Source: an uncultured Collinsella sp. | GTDB taxonomy: Bacteria; Actinomycetota; Coriobacteriia; Coriobacteriales; Coriobacteriaceae | Direction: 5' to 3' | Assembly (NCBI GenBank): GCA_902465115.1 | Contig: CABQMC010000067.1 | Coordinates: 1 to 7,843 of the forward strand | Length of the DNA stretch: 7,843 bases | Shown: positions 1 through 5,397 of the stretch, one piece after another | Position numbering within the stretch: the stretch's first letter is position 1 | Layout of the letters: the number at the start of each line of letters is the position of its first letter | The notes under the pieces: generated by a model | Database searches by the model: none | What the model saw: only the letters and a program-made list of their open reading frames with translations | What the model was told of the DNA's origin: nothing | Program-made: the position numbers and the translations under genes

Positions 1-75
1 TCAAAAGGCGCACGTCAATTGCGTAAAACTCACATCCTCTTAACAGGAGTTTTCCACAACTCGAATGCATAAAGC

Positions 76-99
76 GTGCCAAAAACCCTGTTTTTGCAC
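76..99. repeat. Small inverted repeat beyond the metY terminator
   Basis: CAAAAAC at 80-86 and GTTTTTG at 90-96 form a 7-bp stem with a 3-base loop. GTG at 76-78 and CAC at 97-99 lengthen it if base 79 is bulged. The stem is A/T rich and has T or A runs on both strands, so it could be a weak backup terminator. I cannot assign a function. The rest of bases 1-110 holds no gene that I can support. Confidence 0.4.
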
Positions 100-109
100 C
101 CTCTCTATG

Positions 110-151
110 CAAAAAAGGCGCCTGTGCAACCATAGTTCACACAGGCGCCTT
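110..151 (-). terminator. Intrinsic terminator of metY
   Basis: A perfect 12-bp inverted repeat (AAGGCGCCTGTG at 115-126, CACAGGCGCCTT at 140-151) encloses a 13-base loop. Read on the minus strand, the stem is followed directly by six T residues (the A run at 111-116), which is the standard Rho-independent layout. It lies about 60 bases past the metY stop codon, so it most likely ends the metY transcript. In the plus direction no T run follows, so it should work one way only. Confidence 0.85.
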
Positions 152-186
152 GAGCAGGCATTTTATGCAGTTATACCTATCGAGTC

Positions 187-201
187 GCAAGGGGTCCTTG
201 C
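187..201 (-). repeat. Short hairpin just after the metY stop
   Basis: GCAAGG (187-192) and CCTTGC (196-201) form a 6-bp stem with a 3-base loop, ten bases beyond the metY stop codon. No T run follows, so it is probably a 3'-end stabilising hairpin or chance rather than a second terminator. Confidence 0.35.
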
Positions 202-211
202 ACAAGTCGCC

Positions 212-1522
212 TTACTCGTCCAGCGCGGCGAAGGCCTGCTTCAGATCCCAAATGATATCCTCGGCGTTCTCGGTACCGATGGAAAGACGGATCGTGGAGG
301 GCGTGATGTTCTGCTCGGCGAGCTCCTCGGCAGAAAGCTGGGAGTGCGTGGTGGTAGCCGGGTGTACGACGAGCGACTTGACGTCGGCCACGTTGGCGAG
401 CAGCGAGAACACCTGCAGATGATCGATGAACTTCCAGGCTGCCTCCTGGCCACCCTTAATCTCAAAGGTAAAGATCGAAGCACCGCCACGGGGGAAGTAC
501 TTCTGATAGAGCTCGTGATCGGGGTGCTCAGGCAGGCTCGGGTGGTTCACCTTGGCAACATGGCTGTCCCCGGTCAGGAACTCAACGACCTTTTTGGTGT
601 TCTCGACATGGCGGTCGACGCGCAGAGACAGGGTCTCGGTGCCCTGGAGCAGGACCCATGCGTTAAACGGGCTGATGCAGGCACCCTCGTCACGAAGCAG
701 GATGGCGCGGACATAGGTCGCGAAGGCGGCAGGGCCGGCAGCCTCGGCAAACGAGACGCCATGGTAGGAGGGATTGGGCTCGGCGACCTGCGCATACTTG
801 CCGCTCGCCTTCCAGTCAAAGTTGCCGCCATCGACAATCACACCGCCCAGCGAGGTGCCGTGGCCACCGATGAACTTGGTTGCGGAGTGGACGACGATGT
901 TGGCACCATGCTCCAGCGGACGGAACAGATACGGGGTGCCGAAGGTGTTATCGACGACAACCGGCAGACCGCGCTTCTTGGCGATCTCGGAGATGGCGTC
1001 GATGTTGGGGATGTCGGAGTTGGGGTTGCCGAGCGTCTCGAGATAGATGACCGTGGTGTTGTCCTTGATGGCACCCTCGACCTCTTCCAGGTTATGGGCA
1101 TCGACAAACGTGGTCTCGACGCCAAACTGGGAGAGCGTATGCTCCAGCAGGTTGTAGGAGCCACCGTAGATGGTCTTCTGAGCCACCACGTGGTCACCGG
1201 CCTGGGCAAGAGCCTGCAGGGTATAGGTGATGGCGGCGGCGCCAGAGGCGACGGCAAGACCTGCCACGCCACCCTCGAGGGCGGCGATACGGTCCTCGAA
1301 GACGCCCTGGGTGGAGTTGGTCAGACGGCCGTAGATGTTACCGGCGTCGGCAAGACCAAAGCGGTCGGCGGCGTGCTGGGAGTTGCGGAACACATAGCTC
1401 GTGGTCTGGTAGATAGGCACGGCACGGGAGTCGGATGCGGGATCGGCGCTCTCCTGGCCAACGTGCAGCTGCAGGGTATCGAAACCAAAGGTGTGCTCGG
1501 GGTTGTTGATGAACTGGCTCAT
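212..1522 (-). CDS. metY: O-acetylhomoserine sulfhydrylase (PLP-dependent)
   Basis: This 436-residue cytosolic enzyme of the Cys/Met-metabolism PLP family most likely makes homocysteine from O-acetylhomoserine and sulfide, by direct sulfhydrylation. The motif SATKFIGGHG carries the PLP-binding Lys216. VVDNTFGTP carries Asp191, which contacts the pyridine nitrogen, and NIYGR supplies Tyr64 and Arg66. The C-terminal part shows SLVVHPATTTHSQ and TIRLSIGTE, typical of substrate carboxylate binding. The length is normal for MetY (about 425-440) and longer than cystathionine gamma-synthase (about 380), and the N-terminal HVGQ and PIYQTTSYVF also favour MetY. The ATG start follows AAGGAG at 1529-1534 with 6 bases of spacing. 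The gene is monocistronic, with its own promoter and terminator, and is divergent from a LysR-type gene. Cystathionine gamma-synthase or methionine gamma-lyase are less likely alternatives. Confidence 0.95.
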   Translation of the reverse strand: MSQFINNPEHTFGFDTLQLHVGQESADPASDSRAVPIYQTTSYVFRNSQHAADRFGLADAGNIYGRLTNSTQGVFEDRIAALEGGVAGLAVASGAAAITYTLQALAQAGDHVVAQKTIYGGSYNLLEHTLSQFGVETTFVDAHNLEEVEGAIKDNTTVIYLETLGNPNSDIPNIDAISEIAKKRGLPVVVDNTFGTPYLFRPLEHGANIVVHSATKFIGGHGTSLGGVIVDGGNFDWKASGKYAQVAEPNPSYHGVSFAEAAGPAAFATYVRAILLRDEGACISPFNAWVLLQGTETLSLRVDRHVENTKKVVEFLTGDSHVAKVNHPSLPEHPDHELYQKYFPRGGASIFTFEIKGGQEAAWKFIDHLQVFSLLANVADVKSLVVHPATTTHSQLSAEELAEQNITPSTIRLSIGTENAEDIIWDLKQAFAALDE

Positions 1523-1576
1523 GATGATCTCCTTGATCGAACAAAAGTAATAAGAGTGAGAGAAGTAAGTCGCTAT

Positions 1577-1650
1577 CTCCTGATTACGCCAACGGGCGCA
1601 AACAGGAGCCCGGCATTCGTCTTGGTAAGCAATTCATATGCGGGCCTCCT
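1577..1650 (-). promoter_or_regulatory. Mutually exclusive hairpins in the metY 5' leader
   Basis: In the minus-strand RNA, AGGAGGCCCG (1641-1650), which contains the leader ORF's ribosome binding site, can pair with CGGGCTCCT (1604-1612): nine pairs with one bulged G. CTCCTG (1603-1608) from the same arm can instead pair perfectly with CAGGAG (1577-1582), just after the leader stop. A third small stem, ATGCG/CGCAT, places the ribosome binding site in its loop. Competing pairings around a short translated frame are the usual layout of an attenuator or translational switch. I found no T run after either stem, so control of translation or RNA stability seems likelier than termination. Confidence 0.4.
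1584..1637 (-). CDS. Possible 17-residue leader peptide upstream of metY
   Basis: Downstream of the metY promoter an ATG at 1637 opens a 17-codon frame reading MNCLPRRMPGSCLRPLA, closed by TAA. It is preceded by AAAGGAGG with 7 bases of spacing, a better ribosome binding site than that of metY itself. The stop lies 61 bases before the metY start. Codons 3 and 12 are Cys, and codons 4, 6 and 7 are TTA, AGA and CGA, which are rare in GC-rich genomes. The ribosome binding site can pair with the leader's own codons, and the same codons can pair downstream instead. Cys-codon leader ORFs act as cysteine-responsive attenuators in mycobacteria, so a sulfur-sensing role is a reasonable inference. It could also be a chance small ORF. 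Confidence 0.5.
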   Translation of the reverse strand: MNCLPRRMPGSCLRPLA

Positions 1651-1705
1651 TTCGCATCCCGGTTCCGTGGTTGGCTTAATTACCTACCGCCTTTGTGTGT
1701 TTTGA

Positions 1706-1734
1706 ATAGTACGAGCATTGTTTCCCTCGGTCAA
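1706..1734 (-). promoter_or_regulatory. Sigma-A-type promoter of metY
   Basis: On the minus strand, TTGACC (1729-1734) and TACTAT (1706-1711) are separated by exactly 17 bases, matching the -35 and -10 consensus at 5/6 and 4/6 or better. Transcription should begin near 1699. This gives metY a 5' untranslated region of about 175 bases, long enough to hold the leader ORF and hairpins. Confidence 0.7.
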
Positions 1735-1749
1735 TCACTTAAAAGCGCT

Positions 1750-1764
1750 AACCTGTTATCGGTT
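1750..1764. promoter_or_regulatory. Candidate LysR-type operator
   Basis: AACC-N7-GGTT forms a 15-base dyad centred at 1757, about 58 bases upstream of the predicted metY transcription start. That is where LysR-type activators usually bind. It also lies within 50 bases of the LysR gene start, where it could allow autorepression. A second perfect palindrome, GATAGCTATC, is at 1770-1779. The assignment rests on position and symmetry only. Confidence 0.35.
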
Positions 1765-1795
1765 TTATAGATAGCTATCGAAAGGACGGGCGCCG

Positions 1796-2734
1796 ATGAC
1801 CCTCCAACAGCTTCGCTTTTTGATCGCCGTGGCAGAATCCGGTTCGATCAACGCCGCAGCCCAGCGCCTCTATACGGCACAGTCCAATATCTCCAATGCC
1901 GTCAAAAGCCTGGAGCAGGAACTTCATATCGAAATCTTTACGCGCTCCAGCCGCGGTGTTGCACTCACCAACGACGGCACCGAGCTTTTGGGTTATGCAC
2001 GCCAGGTCGTAGAGCAGGCCGACATGCTCGAGGCCCGCTACGAGGACGGCGGTACCCCGCAAGCCCGCCTCGCCATTTCCGCCCAACACTACGCCTTTTC
2101 GGTCGAGGCCTTTGTCAACGTGGTCGAGCGCTGCCGCGACAGCAAGTTCGAGTTCATCATGCGCGAGACCACCACAGCGCAGATTATCGACGACGTGCGC
2201 GCGTTTCGCAGCGATATCGGCATCCTCTATCTGGATGACTTTAATACCCGTGTCTTGCAGAAGGCCTTTACCGATGCCCGAGCGAGCTTTCATCCCCTCT
2301 TTAATGCAAAAGTCCACGTGTTCGTCAGCGAACGCCACCCGCTCGCACGCCGTTCGCAGCTGTCCCTTGCCGACCTCACGCCCTATACGCGCTACAGCTT
2401 TGAGCAGGGAACCTCGAACTCCTTCTATTACGCCGAGGAACCGTTTAGCTATATTCCCTGCAACCGCAATATCCGCGTATCCGACCGCGGGACGCTCACC
2501 AACCTGCTTATCACCTCGAACGGCTATGCGCTGTCGACCGGCGTACTCTCCAGCGAAATGCAGTGGGGCATGGCCTCGATCCCCCTGGCAGACGCCCCGA
2601 CGATGCATGTGGGCTACATCATGCATGACGACCGCAAGCCCTCTCCCCTCTTGCAGCAATACCTCGACGAGCTCAACCGCATCATCCATGCCAACCAACT
2701 GTCGGAAGACGGGGTAGAAATCGTAGATTGCTAG
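1796..2734 (+). CDS. LysR-family transcriptional regulator
   Basis: This 312-residue protein has the usual length of a LysR-type regulator. Residues 1-60 form the winged helix-turn-helix (TLQQLRFLIAVAESGSINAA, then SNISNAVKSLEQEL and the wing with FTRSSRGVALTNDG). Residues from about 90 to 300 are the periplasmic-binding-like effector domain, with the typical SDIGILYLDD segment and HPLARRSQLSLADL. The ATG start has AAAGGA at 1781-1786, nine bases upstream. The gene is divergent from metY across 273 bases, and LysR regulators often control the divergent neighbour, so it may regulate sulfur assimilation or methionine synthesis. The effector cannot be read from sequence; O-acetylserine-like or homoserine-derived ligands are only a guess. 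Confidence 0.93.
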   Translation: MTLQQLRFLIAVAESGSINAAAQRLYTAQSNISNAVKSLEQELHIEIFTRSSRGVALTNDGTELLGYARQVVEQADMLEARYEDGGTPQARLAISAQHYAFSVEAFVNVVERCRDSKFEFIMRETTTAQIIDDVRAFRSDIGILYLDDFNTRVLQKAFTDARASFHPLFNAKVHVFVSERHPLARRSQLSLADLTPYTRYSFEQGTSNSFYYAEEPFSYIPCNRNIRVSDRGTLTNLLITSNGYALSTGVLSSEMQWGMASIPLADAPTMHVGYIMHDDRKPSPLLQQYLDELNRIIHANQLSEDGVEIVDC

Positions 2735-2753
2735 CCCCCGGCGGGCATGGCGC

Positions 2754-2759
2754 TACAAT
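2754..2759 (+). promoter_or_regulatory. Candidate -10 element of rnhA
   Basis: TACAAT lies 38 bases before the RNase HI start codon, within GCGCTACAATGG. No good -35 exists at 16-18 bases; the nearest match, TTGCTA at 2728-2733, would need a 20-base spacer. A near copy, GCGCTACACT, precedes the oxidoreductase gene. Confidence 0.4.
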
Positions 2760-2797
2760 GGTCACTCACGCGAAACGTACCCAACGAAAGGAACCAT

Positions 2798-3283
2798 GTG
2801 AAGGTCATCATCTATACCGACGGCTCGGCCCGATCAAATCCGGGACGCGGCGGCTACGGCGCCGTGCTCAAATACACCAACCCCGCCGGCAAGACCTTCA
2901 CCTCTGAGCTTTCGCGCGGCTACGCCAAGACCACCAACAACCGCATGGAGCTCATGGCCGTTATCGTGGCACTCGAGGCGCTCAACCGCCCCTGCGACGT
3001 CGAAGTCCATTCCGATTCGCAGTACGTCGTTAACGCCTTCAACAAGCACTGGATTGACGGATGGAAAAAACGCGGCTGGAAGACCGCCAACAAGCAGCCC
3101 GTCAAGAACCGCGATCTGTGGGAGCGCCTACTCACCGCAAAGAGCAAGCACAAGGTTGAGTTCATCTGGGTTAAGGGTCACGCCGGCCATGAGCTCAACG
3201 AGCGCTGCGACGAGCTCGCCACCACGGCGGCCGACGGCAGCAACCTCGATATCGACACCGGCTTTAACGAGAGCGACCTGTAA
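2798..3283 (+). CDS. rnhA: Ribonuclease HI
   Basis: This 161-residue cytosolic nuclease degrades the RNA strand of RNA-DNA hybrids, acting in primer and R-loop removal. All catalytic acids are visible: Asp8 in [12 protein letters not shown], Glu51 in [10 protein letters not shown], Asp73 in [12 protein letters not shown] and Asp138 in NERCDELA, plus the flap His128 in VKGHAGH. The region [13 protein letters not shown] is the basic handle loop of E. coli-type RNase HI (155 residues). I chose the GTG at 2798 because AAGGA sits five bases upstream and the protein then begins at the conserved first strand. An in-frame ATG at 2747 would add 17 unconserved residues and has no ribosome binding site. 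The gene starts 63 bases after the LysR stop and may have its own promoter. Confidence 0.95.
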   Translation: MKVIIYTDGSARSNPGRGGYGAVLKYTNPAGKTFTSELSRGYAKTTNNRMELMAVIVALEALNRPCDVEVHSDSQYVVNAFNKHWIDGWKKRGWKTANKQPVKNRDLWERLLTAKSKHKVEFIWVKGHAGHELNERCDELATTAADGSNLDIDTGFNESDL

Positions 3284-3319
3284 CGGCGTTTTCGTACGCT
3301 ATTTCCTGCCCCTTCGCGC

Positions 3320-3325
3320 TACACT
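3320..3325 (+). promoter_or_regulatory. Candidate -10 element of the oxidoreductase operon
   Basis: TACACT within GCGCTACACT lies 33 bases before the start codon of the Gfo/Idh/MocA gene. It shares GCGCTACA with the candidate element before rnhA. No convincing -35 is present, so this is only a suggestion. Confidence 0.35.
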
Positions 3326-3358
3326 CATCCTGTAAACCGAACGGCACGAGGGGGATAC

Positions 3359-4465
3359 ATGCTGCGTATAACGACCATCGGCACATCCATGATTACCGAC
3401 GACTTTATCCAGGTCGTCAACGCCAACGACCAAGCCGCGTTTGTGGGCACGCTCTCGCGCGATGCCAATCGCGGTGCTGCCTTTACCGCCGAGCGCGGTG
3501 GCGAGCGAAACTTTACTTCACTCGATGAGCTCGCGGCAGCCGCCGACGTCGACGCCGTCTATATCGGCAGCCCCAACGCACTTCACTACGAGCAGGCCCT
3601 TGCCTGCATCGCCGGTGGCAAGCACGTCATCGTCGAGAAGCCCTTCTGCGCCACCGAGGCGCAAGCGCTGGAAGTCTTCCGCGCTGCCGAGGCAGCAGGT
3701 GTCGTGGCCCTCGAGGCCATGCGTCCCCTCCACGATCCCGCCTTCCACGCCATCGAGGACGCCCTGGGTGAGATCGCCCCCATCCGCCGCGCCTCATTGC
3801 GCTTTGGAAAATATTCCTCGCGCTACAACGAGATTCTCGCGGGACGCGCCACCAATATCTTCGACTGCAATATGGCCTCGGGTTCCCTCATGGATATTGG
3901 CGTCTACACCGTCGAGCCCATGGTCGAGATTTTCGGCATGCCCTCCGGCCTTACGAGCATGACCACCCTGCTCGATCCCACCACGCGACAGCTCACGCAC
4001 GGCCCCATCGACGGCTGCGGTTCCATCCTCGCCAGCTACGGCGGTGGCCGTATCTCCGTCGAGCTCGCGCACTCCAAAATTACGAATGACCTGCTGCCCT
4101 CGCAGATCGAAGGCGAGCGTGGCACTATCCAGATCGACCATCTGTCCACGCCCCGCAACGTCCGCATCGACTATCGCGGCGACGTCGTACGCGGCTCGGC
4201 GACCGAGGCGCCGCGCGAACAGGGCGACAACGGCCGCGTGCTCGACCTGCCCAAATCGAGCAACACTATGGAATACGAACTCACAGACTTCATCACCGCC
4301 ATCGGCGGCATCGATAACGTCAAGGAAGAGATTTGGGAGACCCCGGCGGGACGCCACGAGCTTGGCCACTACCGCGATGTCACGCTCGTCTCACTACGCA
4401 TCATGGATGCCGTGCGCCAGCAGGCCGGCATTACCTTCCCGGCCGACGCAGGCAAGCAGGCATAG
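3359..4465 (+). CDS. Gfo/Idh/MocA-family NAD(P)-dependent oxidoreductase
   Basis: This 368-residue protein has the standard two-domain plan of the family. An N-terminal Rossmann fold runs from about 1 to 120. It carries a shortened glycine motif IGTSMITDDF (the GTS-x-ITD form of one Gram-positive subgroup) and the family signature EKP at 93-95 in VIVEKPFCA. The C-terminal catalytic domain contains SGSLMDIGVYTVEP, with Asp177 and Tyr181 at the positions of the family's DIGxY motif. It probably oxidises or reduces a sugar, polyol or dihydrodiol with NAD(P) in the cytosol, but the substrate cannot be told. The ATG follows GAGGGGG with about four bases of spacing. The acylphosphatase start lies two bases after its stop, so the two are probably co-translated. 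No sugar transporter is nearby to hint at a pathway. Confidence 0.93.
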   Translation: MLRITTIGTSMITDDFIQVVNANDQAAFVGTLSRDANRGAAFTAERGGERNFTSLDELAAAADVDAVYIGSPNALHYEQALACIAGGKHVIVEKPFCATEAQALEVFRAAEAAGVVALEAMRPLHDPAFHAIEDALGEIAPIRRASLRFGKYSSRYNEILAGRATNIFDCNMASGSLMDIGVYTVEPMVEIFGMPSGLTSMTTLLDPTTRQLTHGPIDGCGSILASYGGGRISVELAHSKITNDLLPSQIEGERGTIQIDHLSTPRNVRIDYRGDVVRGSATEAPREQGDNGRVLDLPKSSNTMEYELTDFITAIGGIDNVKEEIWETPAGRHELGHYRDVTLVSLRIMDAVRQQAGITFPADAGKQA

Positions 4466-4467
4466 CG

Positions 4468-4878
4468 ATGGGCCTCTTCGATACGTTCTTCTCCAGCGTC
4501 ACCGGCGGCAGTCGAGAGCCTCAAAAACCATCAAACGTCGAGCTCGAGCTGCGCCGCAGGCTTACTGTGCTCGCAAGCGACGAGGCCACTCAAGACACTC
4601 CCCTGCGCTATTTCCTGCGCTGGGAGGGGCAAGTCCAAGGCGTTGGTTTTCGCTTTACCAACACCAACCTCGCGCAGGCACGCGCACTCACCGGCTGGGT
4701 GCGTAACATGGAAGACGGCTCAGTCGAGATGGAGATACAGGGAGCTCCGGCAAATATCCTATCTCATCTCGAGGCGCTTCATGCCTCCTACGAGCGCATG
4801 GGAACGCGTTTTCGCCTCATAGACGCTCAGGCCCGAGCCCCACTTGCCAATGAAGACGGTTTCAGTCCTCATTATTAG
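4468..4878 (+). CDS. acyP: Acylphosphatase with N-terminal extension
   Basis: This protein hydrolyses acyl phosphates such as acetyl phosphate or carbamoyl phosphate. Residues 48-136 match the small acylphosphatase fold. GQVQGVGFRF carries the phosphate-binding Arg62, ALTGWVRNMEDGSVE carries the catalytic Asn80, and the end GFSPHY fits the usual C-terminus. At 136 residues it is about 40 longer than typical (90-100). The extra N-terminus (MGLFDTFFSSVTGG followed by a charged stretch) is of unknown use and could be a short amphipathic anchor or helix. The start at 4468 lies two bases after the preceding stop and has only a weak AGG-type ribosome binding site, so translational coupling to the oxidoreductase is likely. 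An upstream in-frame ATG at 4333 would lie wholly inside the preceding gene and adds nothing conserved. Confidence 0.92.
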   Translation: MGLFDTFFSSVTGGSREPQKPSNVELELRRRLTVLASDEATQDTPLRYFLRWEGQVQGVGFRFTNTNLAQARALTGWVRNMEDGSVEMEIQGAPANILSHLEALHASYERMGTRFRLIDAQARAPLANEDGFSPHY

Positions 4879-4888
4879 TATTGTGTGC

Positions 4889-4906
4889 TAAATACGGTAT
4901 CATTTA
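4889..4906. promoter_or_regulatory. Candidate operator/promoter region of the Fur-family gene
   Basis: TAAAT-N8-ATTTA is an AT-rich dyad in an otherwise GC-rich region. It overlaps a possible -10 (TATCAT, 4898-4903) and lies 33 bases before the repressor's start codon. Autoregulation is common in the Fur family, so it may be the repressor's own site. It does not match the 7-1-7 spacing of the Bacillus PerR or Fur box. Confidence 0.3.
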
Positions 4907-4939
4907 CCTACGACCGTTGATAGAAAAGAGGCGAGGCGC

Positions 4940-5320
4940 ATGGCGGTGCAAAGAAGGAATACCAGGCAGCGAAAGCTGGTTCTTGACGCCGTGCGCCAAA
5001 GCTATAACCATCCCACCGCCGACGAAATCTACAACGCCGTGCGCGCGCAGGATGACAAAATCAGCCGCGGTACGGTCTACCGCAATCTCAATCTCTTGGC
5101 CGACGCCGGCGAGATCCTCTCCATCAAGACGCCGGGCGGCAGCCGTTTCGATCACACGATCGAGCCGCATGCGCATATCATCTGCACCTCGTGCAGCCGC
5201 GTCATCGACGTACCGCTCCCCTTCGATGCCCAGCTCGACGCCAAGGCGTCCGAGCAAATCGGCTGGCACGTCACGTCGCACTACACCATCTTCGAGGGTC
5301 TCTGCCCCGACTGCCGGTAG
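4940..5320 (+). CDS. perR: Fur-family metalloregulator, PerR-like
   Basis: This 126-residue DNA-binding repressor has the Fur-family layout. A winged helix spans about 8-65 (HPTADEIYNAVR, then ISRGTVYRNLNLL), followed by a dimerisation domain. Two CxxC pairs, Cys82/Cys85 in ICTSC and Cys122/Cys125 in LCPDC, form the structural zinc site. The regulatory metal ligands of Bacillus PerR appear all present: His24, Asp71 (RFDH), His77 and His79 (PHAHIIC) and Asp90 (RVID). The Asp at 71, where iron-sensing Fur has Glu, favours a peroxide-sensing PerR role, with His oxidation by Fe and H2O2. This is inferred by alignment from memory, and Zur or Fur remain possible. The protein is a little short because its N-terminus is compact. 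The ATG follows GAGGCGAGG. Confidence 0.88.
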   Translation: MAVQRRNTRQRKLVLDAVRQSYNHPTADEIYNAVRAQDDKISRGTVYRNLNLLADAGEILSIKTPGGSRFDHTIEPHAHIICTSCSRVIDVPLPFDAQLDAKASEQIGWHVTSHYTIFEGLCPDCR

Positions 5321-5323
5321 ATG

Positions 5324-5394
5324 TTCGGGACATGCCTTAAAATCCACCTTTCCGCGCTTTGCAGCAAACAGTACATTTCTAGGCATGTCCCGAA
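5324..5394. repeat. 71-base palindromic intergenic element
   Basis: TTCGGGACATGCCT (5324-5337) and AGGCATGTCCCGAA (5381-5394) form a perfect 14-bp inverted repeat around 43 bases. The element fills nearly all of the 77 bases between the convergent stop codons of the PerR-like gene and the HAD gene. The inside also holds TTTGCAGCAAA, a smaller palindrome at about 5358-5368. Neither strand has a T run after the stem, so it is not a textbook intrinsic terminator. It could be a Rho-independent stop without a T tract, a 3'-end stabiliser, or a REP- or MITE-like dispersed repeat. I see only one copy in this window. Confidence 0.65.
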
Positions 5395-5397
5395 AAC

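Noticed and set aside
50..58. TTTTCCACA, matching the DnaA-box consensus TTWTNCACA
   Set aside because: There is a single full match (a 8/9 match lies at 92-100), and no dnaA, dnaN or rpmH gene is present. One box is expected by chance, so an origin is not supported.
1523..1700. SAM riboswitch or T-box in the metY leader
   Set aside because: I looked for the conserved cores of SAM-I, SAM-IV and SAH riboswitches and the T-box AGGGTGGNACCGCG and found none. A covariance-model search would settle it.
65..1705. A 546-codon open frame on the plus strand opposite metY
   Set aside because: It is a shadow of the metY codon bias: its translation has no recognisable domain, it crosses the metY terminator and promoter, and its start has no ribosome binding site.
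1775..2698. A 307-codon minus-strand frame opposite the LysR gene
   Set aside because: It mirrors the strongly supported LysR gene, lacks a known domain and would overlap the metY control region.
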